Assembly (NCBI GenBank): GCA_030424825.1
Contig: JAUHWE010000375.1
Coordinates: forward strand, 1 to 5,308
DNA: 5,308 bases
Direction: 5' to 3'
DNA from: Verrucomicrobiia bacterium
GTDB taxonomy: Bacteria > Verrucomicrobiota > Verrucomicrobiia > Opitutales > Opitutaceae
Of the stretch, positions 1 to 5,096 are shown piece after piece. Within the stretch, counting starts at the first letter, position 1. Every line of letters begins with the position of its first letter. The notes below the pieces were generated by a model. The model saw only the letters and a list, made by a program, of their open reading frames with translations, was not told where the DNA came from and did no database searches. Position numbers and translations under genes: made by a program.

Positions 1-192
1 GCGTCCATACATGAGGAATATCGCGAACTGCTCGGTCCTGTCGAGTGGAACGAACTGGAACGTTGGGCGTTTTACGATAAGATCCGCGAGCCGAGTACCA
101 CCTTGGTCATTGCCACCGGAGAGCAAAGGCGATTTGCCAATCTATTGCTGACCGTAGGGGTTGTGAAGATGGCCAGTGAGAGTAATTTTTGA
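1..192 (+). CDS. RbsD/FucU family sugar mutarotase (C-terminal 63 residues)
   Basis: This is an open frame from base 1 to the TGA at 190-192; the 5' part lies outside the window. RbsD (D-ribose pyranase) and FucU (L-fucose mutarotase) are cytoplasmic decamer-forming proteins of about 140 residues that interconvert sugar anomers or ring forms before phosphorylation or isomerisation. The fragment carries the family's C-terminal pattern: a W-A-F-Y-D-K segment (fragment residues 22-27), which resembles the FucU 'FAFYER' region, then V-I-A-T-G-E (36-41) and F-A-N-L-L-L...G-V-V (45-55), matching the Y-A-N/Y-G-N strand that ends both RbsD and FucU. The tyrosine usual in the Y-x-N element is phenylalanine here. 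About eight residues (KMASESNF) extend past the usual end. RbsD versus FucU cannot be decided from this part, although the FY element leans towards FucU. A repeat hairpin begins at the base after the stop codon. Confidence 0.83.
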   Translation, partial: ASIHEEYRELLGPVEWNELERWAFYDKIREPSTTLVIATGEQRRFANLLLTVGVVKMASESNF

Positions 193-270
193 TGTAGGGG
201 CGTCGCTTGCGGTGACCGCATTGATAGAGCTTTTGCCACTTGAGCGGTCACTGCAAGCGGTGCCTCTACA
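193..270. repeat. Long hairpin, REP/MITE-like palindrome between convergent genes
   Basis: Two 27-base arms (193-219 and 244-270) flank a 24-base loop. The arms start TGTAGGGGCG and end CCTCTACA. Of the 27 pairs, 23 are Watson-Crick and the other four (198/265, 202/261, 203/260, 211/252) are all G-T, so the plus-strand RNA could pair along the whole arm. There is no run of T after the stem, so it is not a textbook intrinsic terminator, but its position immediately after the mutarotase stop would suit an RNA-end or mRNA-stabilising role. The right arm contains the stop codon of the convergent methyltransferase gene. The head GTAGGG resembles two other elements near 1267 and 1484. The hairpin is seen directly; calling it a mobile or REP-like element is inference. 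Confidence 0.85.
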
Positions 271-742
271 ACGTATTCGATTTATGGGAAAGTCTTTTGG
301 GAAATAGCATGCCGGTTTTTTCTTTGTAAGCGGGATATTCGCTAAACACCTTTTCTAGAAATTGTTCTTCGTACTTAGCTTTTAGGTAGAATAGACCTAG
401 TAATGAGATCGCGATTACAGACCGTGTTCCATTTCCATCGTGGATTGCCCACCCTATGGAGAAAAGAAAGAGGCCCGAATAGATTGGATGCCGGATGTAT
501 TTGTAGGCTCCCTTTTGTATCAAGACGGCCTTAGCTTTTGGCTTAGGAAAAGGAGAAAGGCGGGTGTTGAGTTGTAGTGTGGCGATAGAGGTCAGGACCA
601 GTCCAAGAATTGCGATTGTGGTTGCGGTCAGAGCGAACGGCTTAGGGATATCAATTGATATCGTGTTTGGAGAAAAGAAGTAGGCGACAATCAGTAACAA
701 TTGTATGGTAACGAATAAGAGGCCTTTAGAATCTGAAATCAT
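266..742 (-). CDS. ICMT/PEMT-type integral membrane methyltransferase
   Basis: This 158-residue protein has about four membrane segments (roughly residues 7-23, 36-58, 85-101 and 107-121). The family signature is clear: G-A-Y-K-Y-I-R-H-P-I-Y-S-G at 78-90, followed after the last helix by K-Y-E-E-Q-F-L (122-128) and F-S-E-Y-P-A-Y-K (133-140). In isoprenylcysteine carboxyl methyltransferases and phospholipid N-methyltransferases, the RHPxY loop and the Glu pair help bind S-adenosylmethionine at the membrane face. Bacterial relatives are numerous and their acceptors are mostly unknown, so isoprenylcysteine or phosphatidylethanolamine should not be assumed. The ATG (740-742) is preferred because it leaves a 14-base gap after the upstream membrane-protein gene, which suggests one transcript; no good Shine-Dalgarno sequence is visible. 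The stop codon (TAG) and the last base of the final codon lie in the repeat hairpin arm, so the original C-terminus may have been altered. Confidence 0.87.
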   Translation of the reverse strand: MISDSKGLLFVTIQLLLIVAYFFSPNTISIDIPKPFALTATTIAILGLVLTSIATLQLNTRLSPFPKPKAKAVLIQKGAYKYIRHPIYSGLFLFSIGWAIHDGNGTRSVIAISLLGLFYLKAKYEEQFLEKVFSEYPAYKEKTGMLFPKRLSHKSNTL

Positions 743-756
743 CTAGTTCAAAGTTT

Positions 757-1164
757 CTAGAGAATACCATGAATCGCTCCCGCCAGTAGAGGAGCAACGA
801 ATACGAATCCCATGCCAATTCCGAGCAAATTTCCGCGTCGGATATCGAAATCATTTCGGATTCGTTTCCATGAGAAGTGGAACAACATACGACCGACTGC
901 CAAATCGAATGCGAGCATGAGGCAACCCCAAATGAGTCCTAAAGTTAAAAGGTCTGATACTGTGTTTGCTCCGGACCAGGGCAGCAGGATGTATGCAATC
1001 GAGAATATGAACAGGCAACTTACTCCAATCCCGATCTGCCGAGCGCGATGATCTCCAACATGCCGATTGAGTAAACGCAGTCTGAGAATGCCTAGTAAAA
1101 CTTCGGTCAGGCCAAGCAACAACCAGATGACAAATGCCCGCAGAACGAATGAGAGGTCGAACAT
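757..1164 (-). CDS. Small four-helix membrane protein, function unknown
   Basis: A 135-residue protein that I cannot name. Hydrophobic stretches at about 8-28, 45-63, 71-90 and 112-131 predict four membrane helices. Charged residues sit in or beside the helices in an orderly way: E21 in helix 1, R28/R30 at its end, a G-D-H-R-A-R-Q turn (37-43), D87 and G-R (91-92) at the end of helix 3, then S-W-K-R (98-101) and D-F-D-I-R-R-G-N (105-112) leading into helix 4. I have a general memory of similar small bacterial membrane proteins with an 'E...LR...GD.RARQ...GR...SW...D.D..RG' layout, without a function. It ends 14 bases before the methyltransferase start, so the two are probably co-transcribed, with this gene first. 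The ATG (1162-1164) has no clear Shine-Dalgarno sequence. The plus-strand frame opposite it (812-1051) has no recognisable protein features. Confidence 0.75.
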   Translation of the reverse strand: MFDLSFVLRAFVIWLLLGLTEVLLGILRLRLLNRHVGDHRARQIGIGVSCLFIFSIAYILLPWSGANTVSDLLTLGLIWGCLMLAFDLAVGRMLFHFSWKRIRNDFDIRRGNLLGIGMGFVFVAPLLAGAIHGIL

Positions 1165-1191
1165 GATTTTAAGGATCGTTTATGAAATCCC

Positions 1192-1220
1192 ATTTTTTGT
1201 GGATCGATGAACAAAGGCAA
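1192..1220 (-). promoter_or_regulatory. Weak sigma70-like promoter candidate for the membrane-protein/methyltransferase pair
   Basis: Read on the minus strand, TTGCCT (1220-1215) is followed after 17 bases by AAAAAT (1197-1192). Each box matches the consensus at four of six positions with the ideal spacing, and it would start transcription about 20 bases before the ATG at 1164. In AT-rich spacer DNA such a match can arise by chance, so this is only a candidate. Confidence 0.18.
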
Positions 1221-1266
1221 CATTAAGAGAGGGTCCCAAAGAATGAAATTTTCGCGTGAATCGAAC

Positions 1267-1385
1267 TGTAGGGCGAGGTCGCGGACCTACCAATTGGGAT
1301 AAGCGTCGCCTCCTCCTTCGCACAAAGCTTCGGCAGGGCACAGTCATCCGCCGACTTGTCAGCGTCTTTGACGCGACGACCTATA
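1267..1385. repeat. Composite palindromic intergenic element
   Basis: The element opens with TGTAGGGCGAGGTCGCGG (1267-1284) and closes with GCGACGACCTATA (1373-1385). The ends are imperfectly inverted: GTAGG (1268-1272) can pair with CCTAT (1380-1384), and TCGCG (1279-1283) with CGCGA (1372-1376). Inside lie a perfect small hairpin, GCGTC-TTT-GACGC (1362-1374), and a module that reads GCCGAAGC...GCGAAGGAGG on the minus strand (about 1312-1334). I associate this kind of module with multicopy intergenic elements in Verrucomicrobiota. The boundaries are approximate, and the multicopy nature cannot be shown from one window. Confidence 0.5.
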
Positions 1386-1483
1386 ATAGAAAATTCTAAC
1401 GAAGGATAGGTGGAAATGGGATAGAATACGACTTATGGGACACTCTCTAGCTCTACTTTGTTAGATTGCGAAGATTGTTATTA

Positions 1484-1560
1484 GGTAGGGCGACGCCCTC
1501 CGGGCGTGCCGCGTTTTTATGATCTGCTTATGCGGCACGCCCGGAGGTCATTGCCCTACC
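1484..1560. repeat. REP/MITE-like hairpin with 29-base arms
   Basis: Arms 1484-1512 and 1532-1560 pair at 26 of 29 positions around a 19-base loop (1513-1531). The mismatches (1492/1552, 1494/1550, 1496/1548) cluster within five positions. The left arm contains a nested palindrome, ACGCCC-TCC-GGGCGT (1493-1507), that the right arm has partly lost. The outer ends read GGTAGGG and CCCTACC. The element shares its GTAGGGCGACG-like head with the elements at 193 and 1267. It sits just downstream of the minus-strand gene ending at 1593 and could act as an RNA-end structure, but there is no U-tract. Confidence 0.85.
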
Positions 1561-1592
1561 ATTCGTCCATTTAACAATGTAGACTCAGGAAG

Positions 1593-2435
1593 TTAGCGTA
1601 AGGCAAGGGGGATGCTCGGAAGGACTTCGTGCCACAAGTTGTGTTTCGGATTGGGGCCAGTTGCGTCGGCTCTTAGAACATAGTCTTTGTCGATCAGAAG
1701 AAAACCGGGAATCATGTCATAGCTATCTTGACGCACCATTTCTGGAGTTCCAGCGAGAATATAGGTGTTGGGTTTGTGGGCGAGTTTGAAGTGTTTCGCC
1801 CAGTCGCGAATCTCTTGAGGTGAAGGAGCTTCCATGTCCATGTTAAAGAGTATTAACTGGACGAATACGATTTGCGGATTGGCGAGGCTGTTGCCTTTTG
1901 TGTACTGCGGAAAGGATTTCTCGATGGAATCTAGATTCGATTGAGGCTTGACCTCTCGAAAGGGTCCGTATTCGTGGCCTCCCGAAAAAGCCTGGCAGGC
2001 TTGGCAAGTCATGCCGACCGGTTCGAGCAGGATCACGCGTCCTCGGGCGATTTTCGAAAGCGATACAATTTTCCCGTGTTGGTTGTAGAGAGTCAGTTCA
2101 GGAAACCTTTGGTTTATTTTTGGGGGCCAGAATGAGGGGCCAAGGTCTGGAGTGTCCGATTTGACGGGCTGAGGGACTTGATTAGGGGAACCCTTTGAAG
2201 GATTGGTATCAGCTTCGGCTTTCGACATATTCGCGATTGTAGAACGCTCAATCATAATCGTCCCTCCCGAAGTCTTCATCATGATGGTGGAACTGGTTTC
2301 TGCGGTGACCTTACCCCTAATGACAACGCCATCGTGCAGCTTTATTTCATCCGCTGAGATGGAAGTCGCGGTGATTGAAAGAACTAAAACGGTGGAAAAG
2401 ATTCTGAGAAGGTTTCGATTTGGCGAAGTTTGCAC
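1593..2435 (-). CDS. Exported protein: SH3/Sm-like domain plus thioredoxin-fold domain with CxxC
   Basis: A 280-residue protein. Residues 1-28 form a signal peptide (R7/R11, hydrophobic core 12-24, likely cleavage near SISA-DE). Residues 29-73 show a small beta-barrel pattern: D-E-I-K-L-H-D-G-V-V-I-R-G-K-V, then a G-G-T-I-M-I-E-R-S-T-I strand pair. A low-complexity Pro/Ser/Asp linker (74-105) follows. The rest is a thioredoxin-like domain starting F-P-E-L-T-L-Y-N-Q-H-G-K, with C144-Q-A-C147 in the position of the AhpC/TSA-Sco1 active site and I-P-G-F-L-L-I-D (242-249) supplying the cis-proline strand. Family knowledge suggests a periplasmic thiol-disulfide or redox role; the substrate is unknown. 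The only available start is GTG (2433-2435), because an in-frame TGA lies two codons upstream. GAGGT abuts the GTG and is too close to serve as its Shine-Dalgarno. An ATG at 2440-2442 is one frame off, so an indel or sequencing error in the first codons is possible. Confidence 0.83.
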   Translation of the reverse strand: MQTSPNRNLLRIFSTVLVLSITATSISADEIKLHDGVVIRGKVTAETSSTIMMKTSGGTIMIERSTIANMSKAEADTNPSKGSPNQVPQPVKSDTPDLGPSFWPPKINQRFPELTLYNQHGKIVSLSKIARGRVILLEPVGMTCQACQAFSGGHEYGPFREVKPQSNLDSIEKSFPQYTKGNSLANPQIVFVQLILFNMDMEAPSPQEIRDWAKHFKLAHKPNTYILAGTPEMVRQDSYDMIPGFLLIDKDYVLRADATGPNPKHNLWHEVLPSIPLALR

Positions 2436-2610
2436 ACCTCATTTATCGGCCTGGCCGAGGTCGCCTGAAACTGGCCGTTCGCGGATAGGGAGCGATTAAA
2501 TGGGTTGAGTGGATCTACTCAGCGATCGGAGAGATTTGTATAGAGCCTAGACTCCATATTTGTTGTTCATCTAATAATAGCTGACACTGCTGTTGGTGGA
2601 CTTTTTGAGC

Positions 2611-3825
2611 TTATGCGGGGTTTGCCTTGTCGCAAAGTTCTTTTAGAGCATCGGTGAGAAGTTCGTATTGGGGAAGGCTGTTGTAAAGTTGTGCCGAAAT
2701 GCGGACCAGTCTTTTGGGGTGATTTGGCCAAGTGATGACGGGGACTTCTATTCTATGTTTTTCCACCAACGGTTCCTGCCAGTAGTCAAGGTATTTGAGT
2801 GATTGATACGGTGTTTTCAGTTGTGAGTCTGGAAGAGGAATTGAAGCTAGCGAACCAATCATTCCATCAGGAGCCGGGGACGGAATGCCGAGCTTTTGCT
2901 GGATCAAATTTCGAGCGGCTAAGGCTAGCTGCTGATTGTGGTCCATGATTATCGCCCATCCACCGGTTACTTGCCTACCCATGTAATCTATCACAAAGGG
3001 GACAGAAAGCGCCGCCGAAGGATCCCGAGTGCCCATCCATCCAAACTCGATCTGGAATCGTGATCGATCGGTTCTCGGGGAATTGGCTCCATGGCTTATG
3101 GTCAGGGGCCGAATCTCGGACTGCTTGTCTTTACGCACATGTAGAAAACCAGCAGTTTTCGGGGAGCATAGCCATTTGTGGCAATTGCCGGTGTAGTAGG
3201 CGGCCCCTAGGTTATCTAGGTTCAAGGGTACCATGCCGGGCGCATGGGCTCCATCTACGAGCGTGTCGATTCCCCGCTCGTTCATACTCTCGATGATCTT
3301 TTCAATGGGAAGAACGAGACCGGTTTGACTGGTGACATGGTCAATGAGAAGAAGGCGAGTTCTGTCAGAAACCTTTGCTAGGATCGATTCCAGGACTTCG
3401 TTTTCTGAGCTTAGCGGAAAGGGAATGTCGATAGTCGCGACCGATGCTCCACAACGATCGGCAGCAAAGTGTATTGCGTTGCGGCAGGCATTGTATTCGT
3501 GATTGGATACAAGAAGTTCGTCGCCGGGTTCGAACGACAATGACCTTAGGACGGTATTTACCCCTTCTGTGGCATTGGCGATGTAGACGAGATCGTGGCC
3601 GTTAGCTCCGATGAACGCTCCAAGGGCTTCTCGTGATTGATCGAGTAGAGGTTCGAGCTCCCGTTGATAGAAATGTACGGGCTGGCGTTCAAGTTTTTGC
3701 CTTAACTCGTTTTGATGCTCAAGAATGGCAGTCGGACAGCTACCAAATGATCCGTGGTTTAAAAAAACCGTTTCCGGATCGAGAGGGAAAAGGGAAGGAT
3801 CAACTGCAGGACGGTCTAGAGTCAT
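2611..3825 (-). CDS. Class V PLP-dependent aminotransferase, isopenicillin N epimerase-like
   Basis: A 404-residue cytoplasmic enzyme of the usual length for the family. It opens with the typical V-F-L-N-H-G-S-F-G-S-C-P (20-31). A-T-E-G-V-N (85-90) forms the phosphate-binding turn region, D191-G-A-H194 stacks on and hydrogen-bonds PLP, and T-G-N-C-H-K217-W-L-C-S-P-K supplies the Schiff-base lysine. G-T-R-D-P-S-A-A-L (265-273) and the C-terminal V-R-I-S (374-377; Arg375 is the expected carboxylate-binding residue) complete the fold. Enzymes with this layout are often labelled CefD or 'aminotransferase class V', but relatives include epimerases, cysteine lyases and desulfurase-like proteins. 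With no beta-lactam genes nearby, the reaction is unassigned. The ATG at 3823-3825 is the first start after an in-frame TGA two codons upstream; no Shine-Dalgarno is visible. It runs in the same direction as the exported redox gene, but the 175-base gap argues for separate transcription. Confidence 0.93.
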   Translation of the reverse strand: MTLDRPAVDPSLFPLDPETVFLNHGSFGSCPTAILEHQNELRQKLERQPVHFYQRELEPLLDQSREALGAFIGANGHDLVYIANATEGVNTVLRSLSFEPGDELLVSNHEYNACRNAIHFAADRCGASVATIDIPFPLSSENEVLESILAKVSDRTRLLLIDHVTSQTGLVLPIEKIIESMNERGIDTLVDGAHAPGMVPLNLDNLGAAYYTGNCHKWLCSPKTAGFLHVRKDKQSEIRPLTISHGANSPRTDRSRFQIEFGWMGTRDPSAALSVPFVIDYMGRQVTGGWAIIMDHNQQLALAARNLIQQKLGIPSPAPDGMIGSLASIPLPDSQLKTPYQSLKYLDYWQEPLVEKHRIEVPVITWPNHPKRLVRISAQLYNSLPQYELLTDALKELCDKANPA

Positions 3826-4018
3826 TGTTCAATAAGGGACATACAGGTTTTCCAAGTTATCAAGCGGTATTTGAGTCATTGTGAATTCCGAGCAACGATC
3901 TACTTTTACCTAGGCCTATTGACATTTGGGCTGGTGATCGATCATGGTGCGCGATCCGAGGGTTGTTATTACGCGTATTCTCCTCCTAAACACGTCATTG
4001 TTAGATATTTGTCTCAAT
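3826..4018. promoter_or_regulatory. Divergent intergenic region between aminotransferase and desaturase
   Basis: Both flanking genes point outward, so their promoters should lie here, but I cannot place them confidently. A perfect TTGACA (3919-3924, +) lacks a credible -10 box at 16-18 bases. On the minus strand the 10-mer ACAATGACTC occurs twice (3882-3873 and 3828-3819), the second copy spanning the aminotransferase start codon. The right part contains a possible alternative start of the desaturase at 3944. Confidence 0.4.
3933..3939 (+). promoter_or_regulatory. Possible Shine-Dalgarno GGTGATC for an alternative desaturase start
   Basis: GGTGATC matches seven bases of the sequence complementary to the usual 16S rRNA 3' end (the GGTGATC part of TAAGGAGGTGATC). 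It ends four bases before the in-frame ATG at 3944. If used, the desaturase would gain 25 N-terminal residues. The other genes here show no clear Shine-Dalgarno, so the match may be fortuitous. Confidence 0.25.
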
Positions 4019-5053
4019 ATGATCGAATTAGCAAATCACGAAAAAGATCGTGAGCAGGATCCTTCAATCAGCAGTCATGCATGGAAGGCAATCGTGGCTG
4101 AATATCAAAAGCCCAATATCGGTAAGGCAAGCTGGCAGGTGGTCAATTCTGTGGGAGCTTATGCGCTCACATGGTTTGCGATCTACCTTACACTTGGGTT
4201 CTCAGTATGGCTTACGCTCGGCTTGGCTATTCTCGCTGCCGGTCTGGTCGTCCGCACCTTTATCATCTCCCATGACTGCGGACATGGGTCCTTTTTCGCT
4301 TCGAAACGCGCCAATACAATCGTGGGCTTTGTGACGGGGGTTCTCAGTTTAACGCCGTTTCAGCATTGGCGTTGGGAACACGCGAGGCACCACGCGACCT
4401 CTGGAGATTTGGATCGAAGAGGGATCGGGGATGTCTGGACGATGACGGTTCGGGAATACCTTGTCGCGTCTCGTTGGAAGCGTTTTTGCTACCGGCTGGC
4501 GCGAAACCCTTTCGTTTTGTTGGTCGCCGGGCCGCTCTATCTCATTCTGATTGCGAATCGATTTCCTACCGCAGGTTCCGGAAAAGAGGAACGACGCTCG
4601 ATCCACAGCACGAACCTCTGTATTTTAATCGTTGCGGGAGGATTGATTTGGCTATTTGGCATTACCAATTACTTGTGGGTTCACGGAATCATTCTATTGG
4701 TGAGCGGGAGTGCCGGTGTCTGGCTCTTCTATGTGCAGCATCAATTTGAGGATGTGTATTGGGGTCGCGGTGACGACTGGAGTTTTGTATCCGCAGCGAT
4801 GGAAGGGAGTTCATTCTATCGGTTGCCTAGATTTTTCCAATGGTTTTCCGGGAATATCGGCTTCCATCACATTCACCATCTTAGTGCCCGTATTCCCAAC
4901 TACAATCTCGAGGCCTGCCACTACTCGAACCCCATGTTCCAGCAAGTAAAAGCAGTGACATTTGGTGACAGCCTGCGTTGTTTCGGATACCATCTTTGGG
5001 ACGAGGAGTCGCAGCGGATAATCAGTTTTCGGCAATTGTCTAAGCGCGATTAG
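4019..5053 (+). CDS. Acyl-lipid fatty acid desaturase (membrane di-iron, Des/DesA-like)
   Basis: A 344-residue integral membrane desaturase that inserts a double bond into acyl chains of membrane lipids, using a di-iron centre and reductant from ferredoxin or a similar carrier. The three histidine boxes are intact: H-D-C-G-H (85-89), H-A-R-H-H (121-125) and H-H-I-H-H (283-287). The fourth-ligand region F-Y-V-Q-H-Q-F-E-D (237-245) is also present. Paired hydrophobic segments lie at about 43-80, 163-181 and 200-238. The stretch from R-R-G-I-G-D-V-W onward, and the C-terminal L-W-D-E-E...S-F-R, closely recall Bacillus subtilis Des (352 residues), although regioselectivity cannot be read from sequence. 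I chose the ATG at 4019 because its length and N-terminal spacing fit that family. The in-frame ATG at 3944, with a GGTGATC upstream, would give 369 residues. In bacteria such desaturases adjust membrane fluidity in the cold. The gene stands alone, divergent from the aminotransferase. Confidence 0.93.
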   Translation: MIELANHEKDREQDPSISSHAWKAIVAEYQKPNIGKASWQVVNSVGAYALTWFAIYLTLGFSVWLTLGLAILAAGLVVRTFIISHDCGHGSFFASKRANTIVGFVTGVLSLTPFQHWRWEHARHHATSGDLDRRGIGDVWTMTVREYLVASRWKRFCYRLARNPFVLLVAGPLYLILIANRFPTAGSGKEERRSIHSTNLCILIVAGGLIWLFGITNYLWVHGIILLVSGSAGVWLFYVQHQFEDVYWGRGDDWSFVSAAMEGSSFYRLPRFFQWFSGNIGFHHIHHLSARIPNYNLEACHYSNPMFQQVKAVTFGDSLRCFGYHLWDEESQRIISFRQLSKRD

Positions 5054-5058
5054 AACTG

Positions 5059-5071
5059 GATGGCATCCATC
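5059..5071. terminator. Small hairpin between convergent gene ends (weak terminator candidate)
   Basis: GATGG-CAT-CCATC forms a five-pair stem a few bases after the desaturase stop, in the 43-base gap before the convergent antiporter stop. There is no following T-run and the stem is short, so termination activity is doubtful. A second possible stem, ATCGA...TCGAT, lies at about 5069-5084. Confidence 0.15.
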
Positions 5072-5096
5072 GATTTAGCTCGATCGGGTATGAAGG

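Larger units (their letters stand above)
1165..1592. other. 428-base non-coding spacer rich in palindromic elements
   Basis: No convincing gene was found on either strand. From left to right it holds the presumed promoter region of the membrane-protein gene (1165-1250), a composite repeat (1267-1385), a short AT-rich stretch with the near-palindrome TAGAAAATTCTA (1387-1398), otherwise featureless DNA to about 1450, and a second hairpin (1484-1560). That hairpin ends 32 bases after the stop codon of the exported thioredoxin-fold gene, in that gene's direction of transcription. No tRNA-like cloverleaf or riboswitch pattern was recognised. Confidence 0.7.

Noticed and set aside
812..1051. Plus-strand frame opposite the four-helix membrane protein
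   Set aside because: Its translation is basic, lacks any recognised pattern and is antisense to a well-patterned membrane protein.
1193..1592. CRISPR array or structured RNA in the repeat-rich spacer
   Set aside because: The repeats are inverted, of different lengths and not regularly spaced direct repeats; no tRNA, riboswitch or known ncRNA pattern was recognised.
2611..3825. Part of a beta-lactam biosynthesis cluster
   Set aside because: The isopenicillin N epimerase resemblance is a family-level label only; no synthetase, cyclase or other antibiotic genes are in the window.
3919..3947. Perfect TTGACA as the -35 box of a desaturase promoter
   Set aside because: At 16-18 bases downstream the sequence reads around ATCATGG, with almost no match to TATAAT, so the hexamer alone is not enough.
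3871..4053. Plus-strand 60-codon frame starting near the aminotransferase promoter
   Set aside because: It overlaps the desaturase start in another frame, has no ribosome site, and its translation has no recognisable features.
4349..4749. Open frames opposite and out of frame within the desaturase (for example 4349-4606 minus, 4366-4749 plus)
   Set aside because: They overlap strongly conserved desaturase coding sequence including the second histidine box, have Arg-rich, unstructured translations, and look like shadows.
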